DNA from: Costus lasius
Lineage: Eukaryota > Streptophyta > Magnoliopsida > Zingiberales > Costaceae
Assembly: GCA_027563935.2 (NCBI GenBank)
Contig: CM050446.2
Coordinates: forward strand, 30,259,501 to 30,323,500
Reading direction: 5' to 3'
Length of the DNA stretch: 64,000 nt
The notes below the pieces were generated by a model. The model was not told the origin of the DNA. It did no database searches and worked only from the letters and a program-made list of their open reading frames with translations. The translations under genes were made by a program, and so were the position numbers. Of this stretch, positions 1 through 9,942 are shown in pieces. Position 1 is the first letter of the stretch. Every line of letters begins with the position of its first letter.

Positions 1-1899
1 GGCATTGTCATTATCTATATTTGTTTACATCTGTGATTATGTACTTGCATGATAATGTCTTAGGAGACATATTGGATCTATGCTCAAATGGTTGTCCCCA
101 GTCAATGTACCTGAGTGGATATGGGACAACTCTAGTACTTGTGAGACTGGTATATGGGCTGGCTAGGCACGAGGTGCTAGCGTAGACATATGGGTTTATC
201 AGTGGTAGATATACTGGACCGACTTGCTATGAGGCTATGACTTGGTGTCATGAGTTATCCTCACAAGTGATAGGAGATGCATTGATCCCTTGACTTGAGG
301 TCATTGACCATTCTATATGGTTAGGAACATGCTTTGAGAAGGTCATAACGGTTGTCATTGAGCATGTTACGACCCATATGAGAAGGTCAATGTACAGACA
401 AAGGATTTGCCCCTTCCTAAGGGAAGCTTGATATCCATGGAGCTCCTCTATGGTTCTATGACTGAAAGTATATGGCCATACCCAGGTGAGAACCTGATTT
501 AGTCATAACCATGTGATTGGGAGAAAACAAGTAGTGACACACTTGTCCAATCGGATATCAGTTCGGCAAAGAGGCTGTAATGCATCTATACCTGATTACG
601 ATGATGGGGATGTCGATGTCTATATCGATTCCGATGACTTGGGTAGTAGCGATGCGCTGCTAGGTGCCACTCATTGCTTGTGGTGATCTTAGGTCAACAC
701 TGCCAAAGTCAGAGGAACCTATAGGGTCGCACACCTTGACACTCGAGTTCTCGTATTGATCGGGAAGCCTTGTGATCGAGTTATTAGTTAACTCGAATCT
801 ATTTAGAGATTTCATCAGTGCCTATGGGCCTGATGAGATGGAAGAGAGTTATTGGAGCCAAACTTTATTTTTGGCAGGTTGACTCGTATTTGACCATGGT
901 TGGTCAAATTTGGATTAGGGTTGCATTGGATTGGATCCAATTGCTTAATCAACCCATGTAATGAAGTTTGGGCTAGCTCATTATCCAATGAGGCCCAATA
1001 ACAAGTTGTCAAGAAGCAACAATGGGCTAAAAGGGTATAATGTGGAGTGGGCGATTTTGCTTCATTAGGAAGCATTATGCGCCTCCCCCTTCTACCTTAG
1101 ATGGTATGCTTGCCTCTATGGCAAGTCTTGGGGCTGATATGGTTACATAGACTTCTTTGGAAGGTCTTTGGCACATATGGCTAATAGGAAAGGGTTTATG
1201 GAAAGCTCTTGGAGAGTTACCTAAACCCTAACCCTAATTGCCACCCCTCTCATACCCTAGCCGCATACTCCTCATGAATTGCGCCCCTAACCCCTTTGCC
1301 TCACCGCCCCTTGCCTCTCTATATATACATATATATATATATATGTGTGTGAAAGAAAGGCATGCAACCAAGCATTGGCATGAGCAAGAAAAGGGGTTGG
1401 CGCAACCTTCTTCTTCCATCACCATTGCCGCAAGCTTCTTTCCCTTCCTCTTCTTGGCATGAGCAAGGGAACCTCTTGGCGTCATCATCTTCCCTAGTGC
1501 CGCAAGCGTTCTTCTCCATCTCTTCTTGGCGTGAGGAGAACAAGGGCTTGGTGGCAATCTTCTCCTATCCTTCTCCTTGGCACAACTCAATTGGTGAGTG
1601 GCACAAGTCTTGAAGAAGGTGGACAAGGCTTGGATCTTCTTCCCGAGGCTAGCACCGGGCGAGGAAGAAGAGAGCTCAAGGCATCCGTGTGTGTGAGACT
1701 GCAGAGGGCGCATGCTTGGGTGCCTATCATGACATCAGCCTCATCTTGCTCCTAAGGTATTTTCTATCTCATCGTGTTGACCTCCTCGCAAGAGATCTTC
1801 ACTAGGTTTTTGGGACTGGCCCGTTTTGGGGATATTCTTCCACTGTGCAATGTATTATGTGACTCTAAAATTATAAAATATCCCCGGGGTTTTCCAACA
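1..1899 (+). repeat. Ty1/copia long LTR, 5' end cut by the window
   Basis: The 3' end of this LTR is exact: it finishes in CCAACA at 1899 and a Met-tRNA primer-binding site follows. The segment is co-linear with the complete solo LTR at 40780-42724. Base 1 here matches about base 84 of that copy, so about 83 bp lie outside the window. Shared landmarks include a block around ATGGCCATACCCAGGTGA and a closing block that leads to CCAACA. It contains a short TATATA-rich stretch near 1318-1345 and a short telomere-like CCCTAA run near 1222-1238. Small reading frames inside it have no conserved content and are not called. Confidence 0.85.
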
Positions 1900-2090
1900 G
1901 TGGTATCAGAGGGACTTGCGAGCCTCGAACGATGTACTTTCATGTTTTTTCATGCTCACATGCCATGTTTCAATTTTCATAAATTGCATGATCACATGGC
2001 GCATGATTTTTCTAAGTAGGAAAAATTGTTGTAGGTTCTTGTTCCTATAATCTTTTCAATCCCTTTTCAATATTTTCAATCTAAAGCTAG
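1900..2090 (+). mobile_element. Start of copia internal region (leader), then cut off
   Basis: Sequence just after the primer-binding site resembles the leader after the LTR at 51649, for example TTTTTCTAAGTAGGAAAAA in both. The resemblance stops near 2090, where minus-strand gypsy-like sequence begins. The rest of this copia element is missing or displaced. Confidence 0.6.
1901..1912 (+). other. Primer-binding site of the copia element
   Basis: TGGTATCAGAGG lies one base after the LTR end and matches the initiator-Met-tRNA type site TGGTATCAGAGC with one change. It shows that the LTR at 1-1899 is the 5' LTR of a plus-strand element. Confidence 0.8.
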
Positions 2091-2516
2091 CGCATGGGCT
2101 GGGCCTTCTGGGCTGCAACTGGGCCTTCTCGGCTACGACTAGGCCGTCAAACCATCTCGAAGCAAGCAGCGATGAAGCAACAAAACTTACTGATGGTGGG
2201 CTGATTCTGGACGGTGTTGGTTGACTCTCGGCCAGTGTTGAGCACCCAGTTGTGGTAGTGGTCGTTCACCAGTGCTTCGGAAGGCCTCATTGTCAAGTTC
2301 ATCGGTTGGAGAGGCATTGACATGGTTGATGATGGGCTGATAACCCCCACAAAATGGTCAGGGGGTTGGGAGGAACGTTGAGAGCGTCGAACGGGGCGAG
2401 GAACAGGGTCTTCTTGCACTTATGGGCTGTCCATGGGCATGGCCCATGGGGAGTCTGAAGGCATGTCTTCTTGGTCTCCTTGAGCCTCTTGGATCCCTTG
2501 GACTCCTTCGGCTCCG
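2090..2516 (-). other. Unassigned segment after the truncated gypsy pol
   Basis: A minus-strand frame of about 90 codons (2147-2419) has an Arg/Ser/Pro-rich start of the kind found in linker regions of retroelement polyproteins. I could not match the rest. It lies where reverse transcriptase should follow the pol fragment at 2517, so it is probably a deletion junction or a foreign insert. Confidence 0.3.
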
Positions 2517-3290
2517 TCAGGGAAGGTGTTTAGGAAACTCCAAAGGTATCATGTTGGAGTATTCTTCCAATAAACCCTTCACTATCGAGGGGACTTCTCC
2601 TTTGCAAGCAGAGTAATCAGCCCAAATAGCCATTAAGGTTGTGTCACCATGACGTAACCCTGCCGCTAAGGCATTGGCCGATAAAGGAACCCCTCTCAAA
2701 TCCCTCTTCTTTCCCTTCATCGTCGATGTGCTCCCAATGCATGGCATGAAGCCAGGGGATTGCTCGTCATAAATCTGTATCCCATACAAATGCAGCATAA
2801 CACCTATCTTGGCTTCTCTCAAAAACTCAAGTCCAAAGATAGCTTCATAATCAGCTAACTTTAAAATCTTTATGCGACAGTTGCCCACCATAATATCAAC
2901 GTCGTAAGATATCTCTAAGACTTGCGGGTCTACCGCACCGACCGACCTAACTAGGTCCTGCGCGGGGGACATCTTAAGTCCGATTCTAGCTGTTGTCGCT
3001 TGCCCTATAAACAAGTGCAAAGCACCAGTATCAACCATATCATTCACAGGATGCACATTCAAAAGACACTTAACTTAAAGCAAGGTAGGCCTTTTATTAA
3101 TAGAAGAAGATGTTGCAAGTACAAGAGGGTTAAGGAGTCCCTCGGGCTCCTTTATAGAATCTTCTGCCACGAAGGCAGCTAAGCGGTCCCTCTTGGGGCA
3201 GTTCTTCATCATATGTGGCCCTCCACATATGTAGCAAGCTATGCTAGTGCTCATCGTCCTTGGCCCCGGGGTAGGTGGTCGGTTCTTCAC
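2517..3290 (-). pseudogene. Ty3/gypsy gag end, protease and start of RT
   Basis: Two overlapping minus-strand frames (3075-3290 and 2517-3062) carry a CCHC zinc knuckle of the form C-x2-C-x3-H-x4-C followed by a retropepsin with the active-site triad DTGA. A Pro-rich stretch typical of the start of Ty3/gypsy reverse transcriptase follows. The frame changes between knuckle and protease and the polymerase proper is absent, so this is a relic. The domain order fits the primer-binding site at 4067-4078 and the LTR at 4082-5721, all on the minus strand. Confidence 0.75.
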
Positions 3291-4066
3291 CTACTTGTAC
3301 TCCTTTGGTGCCGGGTGGCTCTTCTTCACGAAGGGCTTCTTACCCTTAGCTGCATAGGGGGTCCTCGCCCTCGAGGATGATGTGCCGGTGTGATGATGAG
3401 GGGGCGTGTCCCTCGACTCCTTACGAGGGACACGCCTACCCCGTCATGGTTTTAAACACATGGCGGCACAGTTCATCCCGGGCCCACCCTTCGAGACCAT
3501 CCATAAAGTGGTAAAGTCGGGTCTTTTCCGACATGTCATCGATCTCAAGCATTACCTGTGCGAACCATTGGACATAATCCCGTATCGCGCCAGAGCACGT
3601 ATGCTCGAACAGGGTACTAGCTCGTGGACACGCCGTCGCACAGCGGTCACTGGGCCACCCTCGGCCTGAGTTTGTTGCTGCGTGGCAGCACGTTTTAGGA
3701 GGATCACCTCCATTTTGAACTGCTCAAGTTCAGTAACTTGGCGATCCACACGGATCTGCATTGGCAGTAGCCAAAGCAATGTTAGAGGTAGTGAGTCCCT
3801 TAACCAGATCAACTAGGGTCTGATCCCCTAGCTCAGCAGTGTCGCCCACAACATCTTCAAGGATGCCGATGCACTCACTGTTGTTCATCACCATATTTTC
3901 GCAGCCTTCTAATCAGTTACAACTTACAACCCTCTTACAGCCTATTGTTCTGTTCTAAACAGACTACTGTTCTATTCTTTACAAAATCCTACAGAACATA
4001 ACAACACAAAACAGTAGGTACAAAAGCCACAGAAAGTCCCAAATTGCAACTTGGAACATGGACTGG
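3291..4066 (-). pseudogene. Degraded gypsy gag N-terminal part and leader
   Basis: Between the primer-binding site and the zinc knuckle only about 780 bp remain, less than a usual gypsy gag. One minus-strand frame (3552-3812) encodes a charged, coiled-coil-like segment that could be gag. The region is probably internally deleted. Confidence 0.45.
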
Positions 4067-4078
4067 GCTCTGATATCA
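4067..4078 (-). other. Primer-binding site of the minus-strand gypsy element
   Basis: Read on the minus strand this is TGATATCAGAGC, one mismatch from the initiator-Met-tRNA site, and three bases separate it from the LTR end at 4082. It fixes the orientation of the fragment at 2517-4081. Confidence 0.7.
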
Positions 4079-4081
4079 GTC

Positions 4082-5721
4082 TGTCATGCCTATAATCAGA
4101 GTATTAAATTTTTAAAAAAAAACTAACTAGGTAGGACCAAAATAGGGTCATGCAGGACCCACAAAATACACTGTTCTGCACGGACGACGAATCCAAACAG
4201 AGGAACGAAAGCAGAATGCAGGTCCAACAAACGGGCGTGATCGGCAGATGAGACTGGCCTCACCTCAGCCAAAAAGCAGCACAGCAAAACCAGAGAAAGA
4301 AGTAGGACACTGCATGCAGGCAGCGGAAGAACACGCACAAAAGCGGGGATGCACGGAGGGGCGATAGCTGTACGCAGACAGCAAGAGAAAAGGGGCACAT
4401 GCGTCCACGCGCAGGTGGATGAAAGGAAACAAACGCTTGACATCTGAACTCTAAATGCAACGTCCGCACACAAGCGGAGAGAACTCAACAAGGGAGAGAC
4501 GAAACTGAGGTAGATGTTCCCAAACCAGAAATCGATGGGAAGGAACGAACATCGACAGAACGAGCCGCACTGTCGCCAGAAACGACACCCGAGCATCCAA
4601 GGAGATCGGACGAGGGAAGACGGCATAGACGAGATGCGAGATCGGAGGGGACAAAGAAAATGGAAGCGAGTGAGCGTACGAATAGATGACAATGGGAAAA
4701 CCACGCAAGCAACCAAACTGAACCAGACGAGGGTGAAGATACCTCATTGGAGCCGAGTCGTCAGCTTTGCCGCAGCTACACTAAGCCGGAGAAGAAGAGG
4801 GACTCTGAACCGGGGACACGGGAACTCGCAACGATGCCGCACAGCCACACAACCACCAATTGGACATCGGAAGGGAGGTCGGGAGTCGCCACCGACTGCC
4901 GAACTGAGAGGAATAAGGGATGAAGATGGAAGCTCGGGGAGAATGCCAGAAATCGCCGAGAGCTTAGAGCGAGCGCGGAGAGAGCGTAAGTGACGGGATC
5001 AATGCTCAATCCCTGGATTTCTCCCCGTCGCAACGCCTTGACTTCCCTTCGCCAACTCAGCTGCCAGGTGGACGAATTCCTCTTCGCCACCTGCTTCCAC
5101 ATAGGTAAGAAACATAGGTGCAGTGCCATCTTGTCAAACGTGTTGACCGTTGTCGACCAACACCACCAGCTATGCGACGCCACGCGGCCGGCCATCCCTG
5201 CGTCAAACATTGGCGCCAGCTCGTTCTAGTGCCGGGAGCGCGCCGCCGTAGCCAGCCATGACTCGCCACGTGGTCGACGACTCGCTGCCCGAGCTCCTCG
5301 CACCGAATGCTCGTTTGCTCCCGAGGATGATGCTCCGCTGTCCGGAGACGTTGTTCACTACGCCTGTGCCACGCGGAGGCTTCGCCTGCCGTTGAAGCTC
5401 CATGCAGCGTTGCCATGCTTGCCCAAGGTCGCCGTCGACCTCACTTCCCTCGCCAGATGTACGCGTCGCTAGAAACGGGATGTCCGTCGCTCGTCCTATG
5501 CTCACACGTCGAGTCCGCCGCTGGCCTTCAGCCACCTGTCGCCGGTTGCCGCGGATCTCAAAGATGACGGACGTAGCTAACGGACGCCGCCGTCTGCGTC
5601 GTCGTCACCCAAAGTTGTCTCCGAGCCCTAATTTGATAAGGGTTGAATTCTAGGCTGATTTTGACCTGGTTAATGGCCCGATTGACCAGTCCAAATTAGG
5701 CCCTAATCCTTGGGCCTAACA
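4082..5721 (-). repeat. Ty3/gypsy 5' LTR
   Basis: The inner edge is defined by the primer-binding site. In plus orientation the LTR begins TGTCATGCC and the best outer edge is GGCCTAACA at 5721, which is close to the inverted repeat of the start (7 of 9). It is about 1.64 kb and clearly more GC-rich than its surroundings. Several open frames run through it but none has a recognisable domain. The outer boundary is less sure than the inner one because no matching second LTR is present. Confidence 0.6.
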
Positions 5722-6258
5722 CTTAGTAAGTTTACTAATATCTTACTAATTTTACTAATACATCACCCTTTTTAGTTGAAACGAAATTTCAATTGGGAGA
5801 TATGGGAAAGTGGACTAAGGCATCAGATTGTTAAGTTATATGTTGGTGCCCTAACAAAACTAAATTATTTAGATAGATTTGTATATTGTACTACGCAAAA
5901 GAAATATTGTATAATAATATTAAGCAAAATAGTAAAAAATATATTTTAATCATATATATTTTTTTAAATAATAAATTATATAATATAACTGGTTAAAGTT
6001 TATATCTTTTACAATGGAGAAGAGCTCATCCCTAGTAGGCCAAGTTGGCTAAATTGCTTGATTGTAAAAGATAGTAAATAATAAATTAAATTATTATGAA
6101 AATTTTAATCCTAATAAAATTTATATATAATTATGGACATAAATAAAAAAAATGCTCACCAAGGATTGGTGAGGGTTTGAGTTGGTAAGCAAGTGTCGGC
6201 GAAGCCCTGTGGAGCTGAGGGTTGGTAAATGCCCCACTCAATTCTTCAAATTCTATAA

Positions 6259-6335
<77 letters not shown>

Positions 6336-8329
6336 GATGTATATAAATTTAATTTGCTCTTATTAAAAAAGATTTAATTTTATTAATATTATCCTCATAT
6401 GACTATTGCTCTTATATATCTTTGAGTCTTGAATCTACCATTGAGTGTCGAGCTCATTAGGGTTAGAAAATGGAAGGAAGCTCTTATCGTAGATCAAGAA
6501 GTTGTGAGCTTAGTCGGCATGAGATCAGACTTTGATCTTTAGATCCCGAGCTAGAATGTGCAACTCGCTTCAAAGAATAGTGAGAACTAACATGCCTTCG
6601 GAGGTATTTAACATGGGCCAGCATTAGGGTCGGGTTCTCCCTTTATGCAGCTCCCACCACAACTAGATTCCTTAAATATGATATTCCAAAGTATTTCATA
6701 TTGAGATTGTATGACACCCCTACAAATAATCATGCAAGTATTTATTTATTTATTTTTTTCTGTATTTATTTATTTATTTTTTTCTTGCTAAACATAAAAG
6801 AATATCCAAGATCCAATATCAAGTCAAGTAAATTTGAGAGTACCATCAACATAATATTAAAATATTTCTAGAAAAAGTGACAAGTCCACTTAACAAAATC
6901 AGTAATCAACAACTATTGACAAAGATATATTACATACCAAACTTCTTTATACAACTAAATCACAAGTCTACAAAATGTTACCATATCCAAATTTGCTTAA
7001 CTTCTTCTATACAATAGAAAATAATATTACATGAGCATGTCATCTTAGCTTTAACTAGATATCAAAGCAAACAAGAAAACCAAATGTGAATTAATAGAAA
7101 ATTTGCTTTGAAATGCATGCTGTTATAACATTGGGATGAGTGCATGAATATATACGCATTTAAAGTAGTTTCAACGATAGATTACTATCGTGCATGTGCA
7201 TCCTAGGCACGGGATATTTTCTCCCTTGCTACCTAACCGACGGAGTGACATATGATATAATTTATTAATTTATCATAACAAATGAATTTAATTTTTATAT
7301 ATTTTTTATTTAATAGGTTTTTTTAGTATTTCTTCCAATAGTAACTACAGTATTTTTTTCAGCAAACTGTACTATTTTTAACTGTATGTAGCCATCAACA
7401 GCAAGTGCATTACAATCCCAAATTCACTCTTAACCTCCTTGTGCCGTGTGCTAGTGTGAGGAGAATGAAAGAGGAATCTATCCCTTTGTCATCTAAGGAA
7501 GAAGAAAAAGAGTAGAAGAACACAGCAACAGCCACCCAAAGCAAAACAAAAGTGTCTTCCAAAAGAAGTATCATTCATGATGCATGAGAAGGTGAAATAC
7601 ATATTGATTGCAAATGGAGTAGGGGCATGGCGGAAGCTTTTCTTTAAAGAGAACCCCACAATGAGATCTTGTCTTCCTTTCTCCCTTTCATTGGCTGCTT
7701 GAAATATGCAGGTTTCTATTCTCAGCCTGATTGGACTTAGAGCTTTGATTTGGCTCAAGTTGAGCTTGCTTACTTTGTCTTTGCATATTTTTGGGGCTTG
7801 TGCGGATGCATTTACGATGTGCAAATTATGACATGTCATGATTCTAATACTACAATAATGCGTGATTTGTAATTTCCAATTTTATAATTTTATACGTGTG
7901 AAAATTCCTACTAAATTTGTTCTATATGATGCATGATATTATAATTCATGCAATTCTATCCTACCACGATGCATGCAATGTAAAGTTAAAATCTTTACAA
8001 AATAGTTCATGCAATTCTACCCTACTAGGATGCATGTAATGTAAAGTTGGAATCTTTATAAAGGTAGTTCATATCTATCAAGATGCCTTCAATTTTTATG
8101 TATGAAGATTAAGAGAAAAAACATGAGGGCACTATAGAGATTTGCATCGAAAGGAAATTCAAAGATTTGCAAATTAAACAACAATCTTTGAACTGGTATA
8201 GGCTCCAAGGCATATACAAATAGGAAGCATTTGTTCATGAGGAGTTCAAACAATTGTTTCCAGGCATATAGGAAGCAACTCAGAAGAGGAACATGACCAA
8301 GTAGCACAAACAGAGTAAGCGAAACACAC
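5722..8329. other. AT-rich intergenic spacer
   Basis: No gene is recognisable. The stretch is AT-rich, contains a long TA microsatellite and short degenerate direct repeats (for example two similar GCAATTCTA-containing segments near 7950 and 8010). A 116-codon minus-strand frame at 7489-7839 has no conserved features. Confidence 0.6.
6262..6330. repeat. (TA)n microsatellite
   Basis: Uninterrupted TA dinucleotide repeat of about 34 units. Confidence 0.95.
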
Positions 8330-9409
8330 TAGGGGTGTGCAAAAAAACCGCCGAACCGTTGAACCGCGGTTAACCGACCGAACCGAACCGATTTTGCGGT
8401 TAACCGAACCGACGGTTCTTTGAACGGTCGGTTTTTTCATAGAGGTAACGGTTCACGGTTCGGGAACGGTTCGGGACTTCGCCGAACCGCGGTTAACCGA
8501 ACCGAACCGATATTAATTAAAAAAAATTAATTTATATTTTTATTTCTAAATTGATAAATCATAAATATATATTTTATTATTTTTTCTAAATTTTCTCTTT
8601 AGTTTTTAACCCTAAATCCTAATGCCCTAAATCGGTAAATCCCTAATCTGAAATCTCTGTCGAGACTCGAGACGTCGAGTATCGTTCTCGTCTCTCGACT
8701 TCTCGTTCCGCCGTTCCGGCGTTCCCTTCCCGTTCGGCCCGTTCTCGACTTCCCGTCGACCGTCGTTCCCTTCCCGTTCGGCGTTCGTCCCACACCGGCT
8801 GGCGAGATCCCGACTTCCCGAGTGCCGACTGCCGAGTGCCGACTGGCGAGTTCCCGTTCAGCGTTCGTCCCACATCGGCACAACCGCAGTCCGCCCTACC
8901 GCCGTCCGCCGCCCGCCGCCCGCCGCCGACTCTTCTACCCTGGTACCCGCCGCCGACTCTTCTGCCCTGCCGCAGTGCCGCCGACTCCTCTACCCTGGTA
9001 CCGCCGCCGATTCTTCAAAATATACCAATTACCAAGTGCAAAGGTTTATTAGTTTTGTAAAGATCTGTACAATATTACAAACAAATCCTTGTCATACAAA
9101 ATCTATCACATTAGATCATCATACAAAATATACCAATTACCAAGTGCAAAGGCTCTGAAGAAGCAACATAATGCAAGCATCTGCAAATTACTCAGGTTTC
9201 GATAACAACTGCTTCTACATCCTGGTCACAACTGCAAATCAAAATCATCAACCGATTTTTTAGCATTCATTTTATATAATTACTGGTTAACCGAAAACCG
9301 TGGTTAACCGGTTAACCGATTTTTCGGTTCGGGAACGGTTATAATTTACCCTGAACCGGTCGGTTCGGTTCGGGGCAAAAAAATGCTGCACGGTTCGGTC
9401 ACAGCCCTA
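8330..9409. mobile_element. Non-autonomous hAT element
   Basis: The ends are imperfect inverted repeats: TAGGGGTGTG on the left and CACAGCCCTA on the right (9 of 10). The element is flanked by a perfect 8-bp duplication AAACACAC at 8322-8329 and 9410-9417. Subterminal regions on both sides are packed with GGTTAACCG and CGGTTCGG type motifs in opposite orientation, as in plant hAT elements. The middle (about 8640-9000) is GC-rich, with no transposase domain. The right end is only 280 bp past the fucosyltransferase stop codon at 9690, so the element may lie in or beside that gene's 3' UTR. Confidence 0.9.
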
Positions 9410-9689
9410 AAACACACTATATCTTGCTGCATTTTAATTTTGTGTACAATGTTGCAGTGCTTCTTCCTGTGCTCGATACATGCAAATAATTCCACACAAT
9501 AAATGAAATAATATCCAAATAAAATAACATAATACAGATTTGCAATACAGGTTTGACAGCTGCGAGCCATAACATCAATGAGCTTCTTCTGCCAGAAAAA
9601 TGAGGGTGCCATAGCTAAACTAATGGCGCTACATTAGTGTTACATCAGATTCTGACACTAAATTTGCTAACTTGGATTGACAGGCCATG

Positions 9690-9942
9690 CTACACAAAAA
9701 TTACTTCGAGCTTGGCGCAAGGGTTTTTCTCGATATATTTCTCCAACTCAGCGTCCTTGAATTCAAAGGAGTATAGCGCTTCTCTCGGGGTGATGCCAAC
9801 TGGGTATATTCGGTATATTTTCAGATTGTTATCTCCTCTTATAGACGCTGGTCTTTCCTTCTTCCAAATTGCTGTGTGGTTTAAGGAGCTAAACTTCGCC
9901 AAAACTTCAGATTTTAGGGCATCCAAAGTTAACCTCCCAGAT
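9690..9942 (-). CDS. FUT11: Fucosyltransferase exon 7 (C-terminus and stop)
   Basis: 253 nt ending in TAG at 9690-9692. It encodes the C-terminal KIYRIYPVG and [11 protein letters not shown] blocks conserved in plant enzymes. No clear AATAAA was found on the minus strand between the stop and the hAT element at 9409. Confidence 0.95.

Noticed and set aside
1222..1238. Telomere-like CCCTAA repeats
   Set aside because: Only about three units inside an LTR; too short to call an interstitial telomere.
1234..1755. Open frames on both strands in the copia LTR
   Set aside because: They overlap in several frames, lack conserved domains and are part of a non-coding LTR that recurs in the window.
4123..5653. 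Several overlapping long frames in the GC-rich gypsy LTR
   Set aside because: They occur on both strands with low-complexity composition and no recognisable domain; explained by GC-rich sequence with few stops.
7489..7839. 116-codon minus-strand frame downstream of the fucosyltransferase
   Set aside because: No conserved features, Phe/Leu-rich C-terminus in AT-rich sequence; likely chance.
8599..9060. Arg/Pro-rich frames in the hAT element core
   Set aside because: Open only because the region is GC-rich and repetitive; no transposase motif.
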